Part shown: positions 8,779 to 19,177 of the stretch, in pieces
Position numbering within the stretch: position 1 is the stretch's first letter
Layout: each line of letters opens with the position of its first letter
From: Staphylococcus xylosus NJ
Lineage (GTDB): Bacteria > Bacillota > Bacilli > Staphylococcales > Staphylococcaceae
Direction: 5' to 3'
Assembly: GCF_000338275.1 (NCBI RefSeq)
Contig: NZ_ANMR01000019.1
Location: 1 to 64,000, forward strand
Length of the DNA stretch: 64,000 nucleotides
Translations under genes and position numbers: made by a program
Notes under the pieces: model-generated
The model's database searches: none
The model's input: only the letters and a program-made list of their open reading frames with translations
Told to the model about the DNA's origin: nothing

Positions 8779-10242
8779 TTACACTAATGTTTTTTCATTT
8801 AAATAAGAATCTACAGAATCCGCTACCGCTCTACCCTCTTGTATCGCCCATACAACTAAACTTTGTCCTCTTCTAGCATCGCCTGCAGCGAATATGTGTG
8901 GTTGGTTTGTTCTAAAATCTTTGTTATCAGCTACAATTTTATTGCGTTCTGTTTGTATATTAAAAGCATGTGGCACTGTTGTTTCAGTACCTACAAAACC
9001 TATAGACAGCAGTACTAAATCCGCTGGCCAATGGCGCTCAGTACCATCTACAACTACCATGCCTTCATCAGTTTCTTCGAGAATTTGTGTATAGACGCCT
9101 TTGACATTACCAATTCTATCCACATCATAGCGCATTGTTTGCACACCATAAGCACGTGGCTCAAAACCAAAGCGTGATTTATATTCTTTATGTGCATAAT
9201 CCATTTTAAATACAGGCATTGCCAACGGCCAATACGTATTCTCATCAAATTCAATTTCTTCTGGTTGTTTTGTATATTTATTAAATTGTACGATTGATTT
9301 ACAATTTTCACGCAATGCAGTAGCGACACAGTCTGCTCCTGTATCTCCGGCTCCGATTACGACCACATTTTTACCTTCAGCAGAAATAGATGGTTCATCG
9401 ATTTCACCATTTAAATACTGACCTTGTTCTGTTAAATAATCCATCGCAAAGTGAATACCTAATCCCATGCGTCCTTCTAAAGGTAAATCTCTTGCGTTTT
9501 GTGAACCAGTACATAAAATAATTGCATCATACTGCTCGTTAAGCGTTTCTTTGCTAATATCCACGCCAATTTCTGTATCAGTTTCAAAACGTATACCAGA
9601 TTCTTTCATCACTTTTATTCGGCGACGTACTACATCTTTATCTAATTTCATATTAGGTATACCATACATCAACAATCCTCCAGCTTCGTGCGCACGCTCG
9701 TAGACTGTAACGTTGTATCCTAATTTATTTAATTCATCTGCAGCAGTTAAACCAGCTGGACCACTGCCTACTATAGCTACTGATTCGTCTTTACGATACT
9801 CTGGTACTGTTGGTTTCACCCAACCATTTTCAAAAGCTTCATCTATAATAGTTCTTTCAATCCCTTTAATAGCAACTGATTCACGATTAATCTTCATGAC
9901 ACAAGATTGTTCACAAGGTGCTGGACAAACACGCCCTGTAAATTCAGGGAAGTTATTCGTTTCGTTCAACCGTTCATAGGCAGTTTTGAAATCTTGTCTA
10001 TAAACAAGGTCGTTCCATTCTGGAATATAATTACCTATAGGACAACCAATGGTTTCTCTACCAAATGGTTCTCCAGTTTGGCAAAATGGCGTACCACAAT
10101 CCATACAACGAGCACCTTGTTGTGCCGCTTCGTCTTTCGTAAATCTTTGTTGAAACGCATCGTGACTCTTCAAACGATCAACCAAAGACAACTCGTGCAA
10201 TTGTTGTTTGTCATAATTCATAAATCCTTTGAATTCGCCCAT
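8779..10242 (-). CDS. gltD: Glutamate synthase small subunit (beta)
   Basis: This is the NADPH-oxidising FAD subunit of glutamate synthase, which passes electrons to GltB for making glutamate from glutamine and 2-oxoglutarate. The 487 residues show N-terminal Fe-S cysteines (CMDCGTPFCQ, GCPIGNYIPEWND, CPAPCEQSC, about 40-110), an FAD Rossmann motif (VGSGPAGLTAADEL) and an NADPH site (VVIGAGDTGADCV). It follows gltB by 20 bases in one operon. GAAGGGGGATTTATC precedes the ATG. Confidence 0.96.
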   Translation of the reverse strand: MGEFKGFMNYDKQQLHELSLVDRLKSHDAFQQRFTKDEAAQQGARCMDCGTPFCQTGEPFGRETIGCPIGNYIPEWNDLVYRQDFKTAYERLNETNNFPEFTGRVCPAPCEQSCVMKINRESVAIKGIERTIIDEAFENGWVKPTVPEYRKDESVAIVGSGPAGLTAADELNKLGYNVTVYERAHEAGGLLMYGIPNMKLDKDVVRRRIKVMKESGIRFETDTEIGVDISKETLNEQYDAIILCTGSQNARDLPLEGRMGLGIHFAMDYLTEQGQYLNGEIDEPSISAEGKNVVVIGAGDTGADCVATALRENCKSIVQFNKYTKQPEEIEFDENTYWPLAMPVFKMDYAHKEYKSRFGFEPRAYGVQTMRYDVDRIGNVKGVYTQILEETDEGMVVVDGTERHWPADLVLLSIGFVGTETTVPHAFNIQTERNKIVADNKDFRTNQPHIFAAGDARRGQSLVVWAIQEGRAVADSVDSYLNEKTLV

Positions 10243-10262
10243 GATAAATCCCCCTTCTACAA

Positions 10263-13200
10263 TTAATATACGGCAGTCAATTGTTGCTCTGATTCTATAT
10301 ATGTGCGCTTGTCATTAAAAGCATTTAATAAAGCTTGGTCAAGTTCTGTTGAATTTTGCTTTTGTAAATCGATTTTTTGCATCATCAGTTTATAGTCTTT
10401 AGGAATTACTTTAACGACTTTATCTGCAACATATTCAAAGTTAGCTAAAATATTTTTCGCCTTCGTACTATTTGTATACTTCACATGTTCTTCTAACATA
10501 GATTTCAAAACATCATATTCTTCTTCGACAGTAATGAAATCGAAATCTAAGCTGTCTAATTTATTTTCTGATTTAAATTGCTCTATATCAGACGGGAAGA
10601 TATAACTCACACCACCACTCATACCTTGGCCAAAGTTTTTACCTACATCACCTAACACAACAACTCTACCGCCAGTCATATATTCAAGACCATGATCACC
10701 AATACCTTCAACAACTACTTGTACCCCACTATTTCTAATACAAAAACGTTCTCCAGCTTTACCACTTATAAAAGCTTTACCATGAGAAGCACCATAAAAA
10801 CAAACATTACCTACGATAATTTCGTCTTCACGTTGTTGGTTTGGCGCTTTAACAATCACTTTACCACCAGATAAACCTTTACCTACATAATCATTAGCGT
10901 CCCCTGTGTGATGAATTGTTAAACCACTTGGTGTATAAGCACCTAAACTTTGACCTGCATGACCAACAGTCTCAGCATAAATCGAATCTTCAGGCAGTCC
11001 GTCTTTACCATGTGCTCTTGTAATGGCGCTACCAGTGATAACACCTACATCACGTTGTTCGTTTTTCAATTGATATTGCCCACTAAATGATTGACCACTT
11101 TCAATCGCCGCTTTAGCATCTGGATAAAATTCTGTTAAATCAAAGCCTTCATCGAGATGGTGGTTTTGCTCTACTTTTTTAAATCTTTCACCTTCGTGTT
11201 GATACAACAATGCTTCAACATTCATCGATGCTGCTTTAGGACGACTGTTGGCTAGATTATTCTTACGTGTTAATAAATCCGTTCTACCTACAAGTTCGTC
11301 TACAGATTTCAATCCAAGTTCAGCTAGTATCTCACGCAATTCTTCAGCAACAAAGTGCATAAAATTAACTACATGATCCGCTCTACCGTTAAACAAGGCT
11401 CTCAAATCTTGATTCTGTGTAGCAATACCTACAGGACAAGTATCCTTATGACAGACACGCATCATAATACATCCGAGTACTACTAATGGTGCAGTAGCAA
11501 AACCAAATTCTTCAGCACCTAGCGCACATGCATAAGCAACATCTTTACCTGTAAGTAACTTGCCATCGGTTTCTACTTTCACTCTTGATCTTAAACCGTT
11601 CATCATTAGAGTTTGATGCGTTTCCGCTAGACCAATTTCCCATGGCACACCTGCATGTTGAATACTCGTTTTAGGAGAAGCGCCTGTACCTCCGTCATAT
11701 CCACTAATAACAATCTTATCTGCGTATGCTTTAGCAACACCAGCTGCAATTGTACCTACACCTGTTTTGGACACAAGTTTCACCGTAATATTTGCGTCTT
11801 TATTTGCATTTTTTAAATCATGTATTAATTGTGCTAAATCTTCTATTGAATAAATATCGTGATGTGGCGGTGGTGATATTAAACCTATACCTGGTGTTGA
11901 ACCCCTTACTTCAGCTATCCACGGATATACTTTAGTACCTGGTAATTGTCCACCTTCCCCTGGTTTAGCGCCTTGCGCAACTTTGATTTGTATTTCTTTG
12001 GCATGTTGTAAATAATCACTCGTCACACCAAAACGACCGGATGCAACTTGCTTAATTGCACTAGAACGATTACGGCCTTCTTCATCTACAATATAGCGTT
12101 CCGGATTTTCCCCACCTTCACCGCTATTACTTTTACCACCCATTCGGTTCATCGCTTCAGCTAATGTTTGATGTGCTTCTTCAGAAATTGAACCATAACT
12201 CATTGCCCCTGTATTAAAACGTTGAACAATGGTACTTGCAGGCTCAACTTCACTGATATCAATAGCTTTTTGCTTTTTAAATTCCATCAAGTGACGAACG
12301 TGATCAGTGCGTTTATGATTAACTTCATATGAAAATGATTTGAATTTTTCATAATCATTTAATCTACATGCATGTTGCAACAAATGAATAGATGTCGGAT
12401 TAAAGGCATGGTGTTGACCTTGTTTACGCCATTGAAATGTACTTCCTGATTCAATATATTTACTGGTAGGTGTTTGTCTTGCTTTATTTTCCTTATCTAT
12501 CATATCTATGGATATACCTGAAAGTTTAGTTTGTGTACCTGTGAAATATTTTTCAACAACTTCAGATGATAAGCCTACTGCTTCAAAAATTTGTGCCCCT
12601 TGATAACTTTGAACAGTAGAAATACCCATTTTAGCCATAACTTTTATCACACCTTCAGATAATGTATCTGTATAGGTTTGAACATTTTCAGAAATACCCC
12701 CTTCTAAACGTTGATTTCTCACTAACTGCTCAATCGTACGTTGTGCTAAATAAGGTACAATCGCGTTTGCTCCATATCCTAACAAGCAAGCAACATGATG
12801 TACTTCTCTCGTTTCTCCTGACAAGGCTACTATACTTGTACGCATGCGCAATCCTTCTCTTATCAACAACTGGTGAATATGACTCACTGCTAACAGCATC
12901 GGCATCGCATATCCTTCACTAGCATTCACTAATCCACGATCATTTAATACTATGATTTCTTTACCTTTTTTTACAGCATGAATCGCTTTATCTCCTAATT
13001 CCTCTAAAGCTTCCTCTAAATTATTTTGATAAATCGTAGATAAATGCGTAACATTAAATCTACTCTGCTCAATGACTTCTAGTTGCGCTTCTGTTAAAAC
13101 TGGTCGTGCTAATTGAATACGGTTCAATACGTCTTCATTCGGATTCAATAAATTCCCTTCGCTGCCTAAATAAGATAGTTCACTCGTAACTATTTTTTCA

Positions 13201-14765
13201 CGGTAAGCATCGATAGGTGGATTCGTAACTTGCGCAAATAATTGCTTGAAATAATTAAATAACGTTTCATCTTTTTCATTTAAAGCCGCAATCGGCACAT
13301 CGTACCCCATTGCACCTATTGGGTCTTTCTTATTTTCAACAATTTCAGTCAGGTATTTATCTATTTCTTCTTTTGTGTAAGCGAATTGTTTTTGTAAACG
13401 CGTTAAACTTTCATCGCTCCATCCAGAATTTTGATACGCTACTTTAGCCAATCCTAAATCTACTTTGAATTGATTCAACCAACTCTCATATGGATGTTCA
13501 TCAGCGATACGCGCTTTCAATTCGTTATTTTCTATTACTTTATTTTGTTTGAAATCAACCAGCAACAACTTCCCTGGGTTTAATTGACCTTTAAACGCTA
13601 CATTATCTTCTGGTACATCTACCACGCCGACCTCTGAAGAAAAGACAATATAATTATCTTTCGTAATCGTATAGCGTCCTGGTCTCAAACCATTTCTATC
13701 CGTTAACGCACCAATCTTATCTCCGTTACAAAAAGAAATCATTGTAGGACCATCCCACGGTTCCATAAGATAACTATAAAACTCATAAAATGAGCGTACA
13801 TTAGCATCATTAGCTTTATTGTATAACCAAGGTTCTGGAATCATCAGCATCGCTGCTCTTTCAGGTTCCATAGCTAACGATAAAAATTCTAATGCATTAT
13901 CTACAATGGCAGAGTCACTACCATCTTCATCTACAATTTCCTTAATCTTATCTTTATCGTCACCAAATATTGTTGCTATTAAATCATTTTGTCTTGCTCT
14001 CATCCAGTTCACATTACCTTTTATAGTATTAATCTCACCATTATGCATGAGCAATCTATTAGGATGTGCACGTTTCCAACTTGGAAACGTATTTGTACTA
14101 AAACGTGAATGCACAAGCCCTAACTTTGAAACGTAAGTCTCATGATTCAAATCTTGGTATAACGCTTTTATTTGATCTGAGCGTAGCCAACCTTTGTACA
14201 CAATTGTTCTATGAGATAAGCTTGTAAAATATAAATTCAAACGTTGTTGATTAGCGTAATTTTCAATTTGTTTACGCGCTAAAAATAATGTTCTTTCTAT
14301 GTGTGATACATCGTTTAACGCAACAAACACTTGTTGTATATGCGGCATAGTTTCAACTACGTGCGATGCTATTGCATTCGTATCTACAGGAACATCTCTA
14401 TAACCAATGACACTTAAGCCTTCTGCTTCAAAGTGAGCATTAAATTGCGCTTCATGTTGAGAATCAGCTATCTTCTCATTAGTAAAAAACATCCCAACCG
14501 CATATTTACCTTCAGCCGGTAAATCAAAGTCAACTTTTGCTGCAAAGTATTCATAAGGCACTTCTGTCATAATACCGGCACCGTCGCCAGTAATACCATC
14601 AGAACCAATCCCCCCACGATGATCTAACCTACGTAACATTTCTAATGATTTTTCAACAATCTCGTGATTCCTCTGATTATCCATATTGGCATAAAACCCT
14701 ATACCACATGCATCATGTTCTTCGCGGCCATCATATAAGCCTACTTTTTCACCATATTCAAGCAT
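10263..14765 (-). CDS. gltB: Glutamate synthase large subunit (alpha)
   Basis: This subunit releases ammonia from glutamine in an N-terminal amidotransferase domain and channels it to the FMN domain, where 2-oxoglutarate becomes glutamate. With the start at 14765 (MLEYGEKVGLYDG), preceded by GAGGTGAGGGTC, the product is 1,500 residues. The catalytic Ntn cysteine is Cys20 in REEHDACGIGFYA, behind a short propeptide. The FMN barrel, a 3Fe-4S cluster region (CIMMRVCHKDTCPVG) and the C-terminal Gly-rich GXGXG domain follow. An upstream in-frame extension to 14843 lacks a ribosome site. It is divergent from gltC. Confidence 0.96.
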   Translation of the reverse strand: MLEYGEKVGLYDGREEHDACGIGFYANMDNQRNHEIVEKSLEMLRRLDHRGGIGSDGITGDGAGIMTEVPYEYFAAKVDFDLPAEGKYAVGMFFTNEKIADSQHEAQFNAHFEAEGLSVIGYRDVPVDTNAIASHVVETMPHIQQVFVALNDVSHIERTLFLARKQIENYANQQRLNLYFTSLSHRTIVYKGWLRSDQIKALYQDLNHETYVSKLGLVHSRFSTNTFPSWKRAHPNRLLMHNGEINTIKGNVNWMRARQNDLIATIFGDDKDKIKEIVDEDGSDSAIVDNALEFLSLAMEPERAAMLMIPEPWLYNKANDANVRSFYEFYSYLMEPWDGPTMISFCNGDKIGALTDRNGLRPGRYTITKDNYIVFSSEVGVVDVPEDNVAFKGQLNPGKLLLVDFKQNKVIENNELKARIADEHPYESWLNQFKVDLGLAKVAYQNSGWSDESLTRLQKQFAYTKEEIDKYLTEIVENKKDPIGAMGYDVPIAALNEKDETLFNYFKQLFAQVTNPPIDAYREKIVTSELSYLGSEGNLLNPNEDVLNRIQLARPVLTEAQLEVIEQSRFNVTHLSTIYQNNLEEALEELGDKAIHAVKKGKEIIVLNDRGLVNASEGYAMPMLLAVSHIHQLLIREGLRMRTSIVALSGETREVHHVACLLGYGANAIVPYLAQRTIEQLVRNQRLEGGISENVQTYTDTLSEGVIKVMAKMGISTVQSYQGAQIFEAVGLSSEVVEKYFTGTQTKLSGISIDMIDKENKARQTPTSKYIESGSTFQWRKQGQHHAFNPTSIHLLQHACRLNDYEKFKSFSYEVNHKRTDHVRHLMEFKKQKAIDISEVEPASTIVQRFNTGAMSYGSISEEAHQTLAEAMNRMGGKSNSGEGGENPERYIVDEEGRNRSSAIKQVASGRFGVTSDYLQHAKEIQIKVAQGAKPGEGGQLPGTKVYPWIAEVRGSTPGIGLISPPPHHDIYSIEDLAQLIHDLKNANKDANITVKLVSKTGVGTIAAGVAKAYADKIVISGYDGGTGASPKTSIQHAGVPWEIGLAETHQTLMMNGLRSRVKVETDGKLLTGKDVAYACALGAEEFGFATAPLVVLGCIMMRVCHKDTCPVGIATQNQDLRALFNGRADHVVNFMHFVAEELREILAELGLKSVDELVGRTDLLTRKNNLANSRPKAASMNVEALLYQHEGERFKKVEQNHHLDEGFDLTEFYPDAKAAIESGQSFSGQYQLKNEQRDVGVITGSAITRAHGKDGLPEDSIYAETVGHAGQSLGAYTPSGLTIHHTGDANDYVGKGLSGGKVIVKAPNQQREDEIIVGNVCFYGASHGKAFISGKAGERFCIRNSGVQVVVEGIGDHGLEYMTGGRVVVLGDVGKNFGQGMSGGVSYIFPSDIEQFKSENKLDSLDFDFITVEEEYDVLKSMLEEHVKYTNSTKAKNILANFEYVADKVVKVIPKDYKLMMQKIDLQKQNSTELDQALLNAFNDKRTYIESEQQLTAVY

Positions 14766-14814
14766 GACCCTCACCTCTTTTACGAAAATTCTGAATATTA
14801 AATTAAGTAAGTAA

Positions 14815-14883
14815 ACTATATAGCAGTTGATTAATCTGTTCAATATATAAATTAGATGATATCATTCTAATAATTAGAATGAT
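14815..14883. promoter_or_regulatory. gltB promoter and GltC-type operator
   Basis: On the minus strand TTGAAC (14838-14843), 17 bases and TATAGT (14815-14820) form the gltB promoter. A perfect inverted repeat with 10-base arms (ATCATTCTAA) and a 3-base centre occupies 14861-14883. Its centre is about 64 bases upstream of the predicted start, the position of GltC Box I in Bacillus subtilis. The site lies between the divergent genes and could also govern gltC. Confidence 0.7.
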
Positions 14884-14904
14884 TTGGAATAGGAGTTATT
14901 AACT

Positions 14905-15792
14905 ATGGAAATAAAACAATTAAAATATTTTATAGAAGTAGCTAAAAGAGAGCACTTATCAGAAGCTGCACTTGAATTGGATATTGCACAATCTGCCATC
15001 AGTCGACAAATCACGCAACTCGAAAAAGAATTACAAGTTACATTATTTAAAAGAGAAGGACGTAATATTCACCTTACTGATGAAGGTAAGCATTTGTTTA
15101 CAGAAGCGACTAAGATTATCGATCAACTTGAGGAAACTATACGCTTATTTCATAACCAATCTGAGTCAAACCACTTTATTATTCGTATAGGTTATGTCGA
15201 AAGTTATATTTCTCAAGTACTAACTTTATTAATTCAAGCCTTTGAAAATAAAAGCGATTCAGTAGTTGAACCCATTCTAATGGAAGAAAATGACATACTC
15301 AATGCTTTACTCACCGATCAAATCGATATTGCTTTTACAGAGTTAACGCATAACCTTAAGCAAAACCCTTCATTAAGGATTAACCCTTTATTCGAAGAAA
15401 ATTTTCATATCTATGTTCCAAAAGATGATCCCATTACCATGGCAACTAACCCACCGCTAATACAATTTTCAAATAAAATGATTTACGAACTCTACGCCTT
15501 ACCTCAAAACATCAGACAAACATTAGAAAAGGTAGTTGAAACACCAATACGCACAGTTACACACACACAACTCGCACAATATTTACTTAATAAAGAACGT
15601 GGTTACATCATTGCCCCCTCATACCATCTTCTAGATAAAAACCCACAAAAATGGGTAGATATTTCACTAGAACACACAGAGCTAAGACGTACGATTTGTA
15701 GTATTGTTCGGCAAGACAATCGTAAAAACGATTTACAATTGATGCTTACAACTATAGAGCAATTATTAAGCCGTAGTGCGACTTATCATTAA
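14905..15792 (+). CDS. gltC: LysR-family activator of glutamate synthase, GltC
   Basis: This LysR-type regulator activates gltBD in response to nitrogen and carbon state in related bacteria. The 295 residues have an N-terminal winged helix (LSEAALELDIAQSAISRQI, about 18-36) and a LysR substrate-binding domain. It is transcribed divergently from gltB with 139 bases between, containing an inverted repeat of the expected type. TAGGAGTTATTAACT precedes the ATG. Assignment as GltC rests on this position; LysR paralogues cannot be told apart by sequence alone. Confidence 0.9.
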   Translation: MEIKQLKYFIEVAKREHLSEAALELDIAQSAISRQITQLEKELQVTLFKREGRNIHLTDEGKHLFTEATKIIDQLEETIRLFHNQSESNHFIIRIGYVESYISQVLTLLIQAFENKSDSVVEPILMEENDILNALLTDQIDIAFTELTHNLKQNPSLRINPLFEENFHIYVPKDDPITMATNPPLIQFSNKMIYELYALPQNIRQTLEKVVETPIRTVTHTQLAQYLLNKERGYIIAPSYHLLDKNPQKWVDISLEHTELRRTICSIVRQDNRKNDLQLMLTTIEQLLSRSATYH

Positions 15793-15885
15793 TGCAGACT
15801 CAAAACTATAACCTATAAATCTTTGAATTCAACAAAGCTGGGGCGTATAATCACATTGTCTAAAAATAGAGAGGATTGAGTCAGC

Positions 15886-17001
15886 TTGAATTCAGCTAAA
15901 AAATTATTGAAGCACCCTTTTAATTGGGTTGTCTTTGCTTTTTGTATCATATTTTTAGGAGTTTTTATTTTCACTTTCATGAATGCTAAATTTTACGATA
16001 TACCTATAGGTCAAATTATCAATATTGAAAATAAATCTACATCCCAAATTACAGATGAGCATCATAACAAAGATACGAAACATAAAGAACAGTTAACAAT
16101 CAAAATACTCAACGGAAAATACGAAGGTAAAACGACTACCATTCAAAATCAATACATTGAGTCACAAGCAGACAGTGAAGCTTATTCCACCAACGATAAA
16201 GTCCTGCTACATATTGACGATAAACTGAATAGTGCATATATCACTGAAAAGAAACGCGATAGCCTAATTGTCGCCATTACAGGTTTGTTTTTATTAACTG
16301 TATTGCTAGTGGGAAGAAAAATCGGTTTACAATCAATTTTATCGTTAGTGATTAATACAATGGTCGTTGTTTTAGCCATTTACATTCATAATCAGTACCC
16401 TAACATCAGTTTATTCGGTTTGATGAGTATCGGCATTTTCATTTCAACTATATTAACTTTAATCTTAGTTACAGGTTGGCAATGGCGAACACTCATTACA
16501 ATTATCAGTACATTACTCGGTACATTCATTTGCGTCGGCATTACACAATTAGTTATACATTTCACTGACGGTTCAGGTATAAAGTTTGAAACAATGAGCT
16601 TTTTAACGTTACCACCTAAAGAAGTATTTCTCGCTTCTGTATTAATTGGTACCTTAGGCGCTGTAATGGATGTCGCGATAACTATCGCAAGTGGTATGGC
16701 CGAAATTTTACGGCGTACACCAGACATCAGTATGACGCGTTGGGCGTTAGCTGGGCGTAATATCGGACAAGATATCATGGGCACTATGACAAATATCTTA
16801 CTCTTTTCGTATTTATCAGGTAGCTTACCAATGCTACTCATATACTTAAAAAATGCAAACACCATTACATATACTATTTCTATGAATTGGTCACTTGAAA
16901 TTTCCCGGGCAATCACAGGGGGTATTGGCATCGTACTAACAATCCCGATTACAATCTTATTGATGCAACTATGGTTTAGAATGAGAGGTGCTAACCAATG
17001 A
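15886..17001 (+). CDS. YibE/F-like membrane protein (first of pair)
   Basis: This is a polytopic membrane protein of the YibE/F family, whose function is unknown. One N-terminal membrane segment (about 13-33) precedes an extracytoplasmic domain of about 85 residues, then at least six further hydrophobic segments. Conserved family stretches include GTLGAVMDVAITIASGM and RNIGQDIMGTMTN. I accept a TTG start at 15886 because GAGAGGATTGAGTCAGC precedes it and the first membrane segment would be cut by the next ATG. It overlaps the following gene by 4 bases (ATGA), so the two are co-translated and probably form a complex. Confidence 0.85.
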   Translation: MNSAKKLLKHPFNWVVFAFCIIFLGVFIFTFMNAKFYDIPIGQIINIENKSTSQITDEHHNKDTKHKEQLTIKILNGKYEGKTTTIQNQYIESQADSEAYSTNDKVLLHIDDKLNSAYITEKKRDSLIVAITGLFLLTVLLVGRKIGLQSILSLVINTMVVVLAIYIHNQYPNISLFGLMSIGIFISTILTLILVTGWQWRTLITIISTLLGTFICVGITQLVIHFTDGSGIKFETMSFLTLPPKEVFLASVLIGTLGAVMDVAITIASGMAEILRRTPDISMTRWALAGRNIGQDIMGTMTNILLFSYLSGSLPMLLIYLKNANTITYTISMNWSLEISRAITGGIGIVLTIPITILLMQLWFRMRGANQ

Positions 17002-17774
17002 GTGCTATAACAATTTTAGGTCTAATATTGCTGGTATTAATGCTTATCTTCGGTGGTAAAAAAGGACTCATTTCTTATATGACACTGTTCTTGAACTTCG
17101 TCATCCTATTAATCGCAATTGTCATCATTATATTTGGGGCACCGATTTATCTAGTCACACTTATATTCTGTATTATTATCGCAGCATGTAACTTATTTAT
17201 GTTGAATAGTTATAACACTAAAACCAAAGCTGCATTTTATGCGACGATTTTAACTACAGTAATATTAATCTTGGCAATTTATTTTTCTGTTTCAATCGGT
17301 GATTTACAAGGCTTCACGACAGAAGAACAAGACGAGACTTATATATTTTCCATGAATATCGGTATCGACATGGTTAAATTCATGGTCTTTACAATTGTGT
17401 TGGCAGTCATTGCAGCAGTGATTGATTTAGCGATTACGATAAGTTCTCCAATGTGCGAATTAAACGAAACAAATCCTGAATTAACTCAGAAAGAACTATT
17501 CCAATCTGGTATGCGCGTTGGCAGAGAAATATTAGCAACTTCAGCAAACACCATTTACTTAGCTTATTTTGGTGGTCAACTGACATTATTTTTCTGGTTC
17601 TTCAAACTTAATTATTCATTTGGCCACATAATTAATTCGAAAATTTTTGCTCAAGAATTTATTTCAATTCTGTTAGGTGGAATTGCTGTAGCCATTAGCA
17701 TTCCAATTACAGCATGGTTAACCTCCATTTTAATTAAAAAGCAAAAGACATCAGTAACACAAAATAACCAATAA
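16998..17774 (+). CDS. YibE/F-like membrane protein (second of pair)
   Basis: This is the partner of the preceding gene and shares its C-terminal half, including IAAVIDLAITISSPM and RVGREILATSANTIYLAYFGG, but lacks the extracytoplasmic domain. The 258 residues contain about seven hydrophobic segments. The ATGA overlap with its neighbour indicates a two-gene operon downstream of gltC, where no clear terminator separates them. The substrate is unknown; a transporter or export role is only a guess from topology. Confidence 0.85.
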   Translation: MSAITILGLILLVLMLIFGGKKGLISYMTLFLNFVILLIAIVIIIFGAPIYLVTLIFCIIIAACNLFMLNSYNTKTKAAFYATILTTVILILAIYFSVSIGDLQGFTTEEQDETYIFSMNIGIDMVKFMVFTIVLAVIAAVIDLAITISSPMCELNETNPELTQKELFQSGMRVGREILATSANTIYLAYFGGQLTLFFWFFKLNYSFGHIINSKIFAQEFISILLGGIAVAISIPITAWLTSILIKKQKTSVTQNNQ

Positions 17775-17785
17775 TTTTAACTTGA

Positions 17786-17831
17786 ACCTATCGGGATTAG
17801 AACATATATTTACGTCTATATCTCGATAGGT
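17786..17831 (+). terminator. Weak hairpin after the YibE/F pair
   Basis: ACCTATCG at 17786-17793 pairs with CGATAGGT at 17824-17831 across a long loop and is followed by CTTTAATAT. It lies between two converging genes. The T-run is poor, so this is a tentative call. Confidence 0.35.
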
Positions 17832-17910
17832 CTTTAATATATTTAATATATTCAATCTTCCAATTTGCTTTTCAGATATCACATCATATATTTTTCGTAA
17901 ACATTAAATC

Positions 17911-19155
17911 TTAAAAACGTCTATTCAATTTATTCAATTCACCATTGAAATATGCATTTTCCCCATGAACAACATAGTCTAGACCTTGTTCTTCTTCAAC
18001 TTTACCCGTAGCAAGCTCGCTAAATAGGCCAATTATTTTTGCGATAATATATGTAACTAATCCACTAAATATAATTGTTACAATTACCGCCAATATTTGA
18101 ACCATTACCGCCTGTATATTACCACCAAATAGCAAACCATTCGGAATACTATCATTAACTTTTTGTGATTGGAATACGCCCGTTAATATCGCACCGATAA
18201 TACCTCCGATACCATGGATTCCAAATGCATCTAAAGCATCATTATATTTTAATTTCACTTTGATATAATTAATCGCAAAATAACAACATAAGCCACCTAT
18301 AAACGCAATTAATATAGCACTCGTATAATCAACAAACCCTGCTGCAGGTGTGATTGCTACTAAACCTGCTAGCATTCCAGACAACATACCGATCAAACTC
18401 GTCGTCTTTTTCATCCAATATTCTATAATCGACCAACCTAATGAGCCTGCGCTCGCTGCTAACACAGTATTAATAAATGATGTCATTGCGATATGATCAA
18501 ATGTTAACGCACTCCCTACATTAAACCCATACCAACCAATCCATACGAATATACCGCCTATTAATGAAATAATAAGGTTATGTGGTGGTCGTTTATCAAA
18601 ATTTTTGCCTGCACCTATCATCACTGCTAACACTAGTCCCGAAACACCGGAAGTGATATGTACTACGGTCCCGCCAGCATAATCTATCGCACCAAGTTGA
18701 TCAATCCAACCGCCGCCCCACACCCAATGCGCTACAGGGCTATATACTAAAATCACCCATAAAAATACAAAAATAAGATAAGGTATAAACTTCATTTTTT
18801 CTGCAATTGAACCAGATAATATCGAAACAGCAATTGTACAAAACATCATTTGAAATAACATAAATAATCCTAGAGGTACATGTGAGGCCATTTCCGTTTG
18901 AGTATTAAATCCAACATGTTGTAATCCCAAATATGTAAAATCGCCTAAGATTATATTTCCTGTACCGAAACTCAAACTAAAGCCGAGTATTATCCAAGCA
19001 AATGTAACAACTACAATAGCAGACATACTTTGCATCACTGTGTTCAAAACATTTTTAGACTGCACTAAACCTCCGTAAAACAAACTCAATCCTGGGGTCA
19101 TTAACCATACTAATAACGTACAAAAAAATAAAAATAATGTATCATTCATATTCAT
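17911..19155 (-). CDS. amtB: Ammonium transporter AmtB/NrgA
   Basis: This membrane channel takes up ammonium when nitrogen is scarce. The 414-residue protein begins MNMNDTLFLFFCTLL and has about eleven membrane segments. Conserved Amt features are TPGLSLFYGGLVQSKN, DYAGGTVVHITSGVSGLV and DAFGIHGIGGIIGAI, which carry the pore histidines. The start at 19155 is supported by AAGGAGTGAGCAAT; the 13-residue upstream extension is not. No glnK-like PII gene is adjacent. A promoter with GlnR-like boxes precedes it. Confidence 0.94.
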   Translation of the reverse strand: MNMNDTLFLFFCTLLVWLMTPGLSLFYGGLVQSKNVLNTVMQSMSAIVVVTFAWIILGFSLSFGTGNIILGDFTYLGLQHVGFNTQTEMASHVPLGLFMLFQMMFCTIAVSILSGSIAEKMKFIPYLIFVFLWVILVYSPVAHWVWGGGWIDQLGAIDYAGGTVVHITSGVSGLVLAVMIGAGKNFDKRPPHNLIISLIGGIFVWIGWYGFNVGSALTFDHIAMTSFINTVLAASAGSLGWSIIEYWMKKTTSLIGMLSGMLAGLVAITPAAGFVDYTSAILIAFIGGLCCYFAINYIKVKLKYNDALDAFGIHGIGGIIGAILTGVFQSQKVNDSIPNGLLFGGNIQAVMVQILAVIVTIIFSGLVTYIIAKIIGLFSELATGKVEEEQGLDYVVHGENAYFNGELNKLNRRF

Positions 19156-19177
19156 ATTGCTCACTCCTTTGTAGAAG

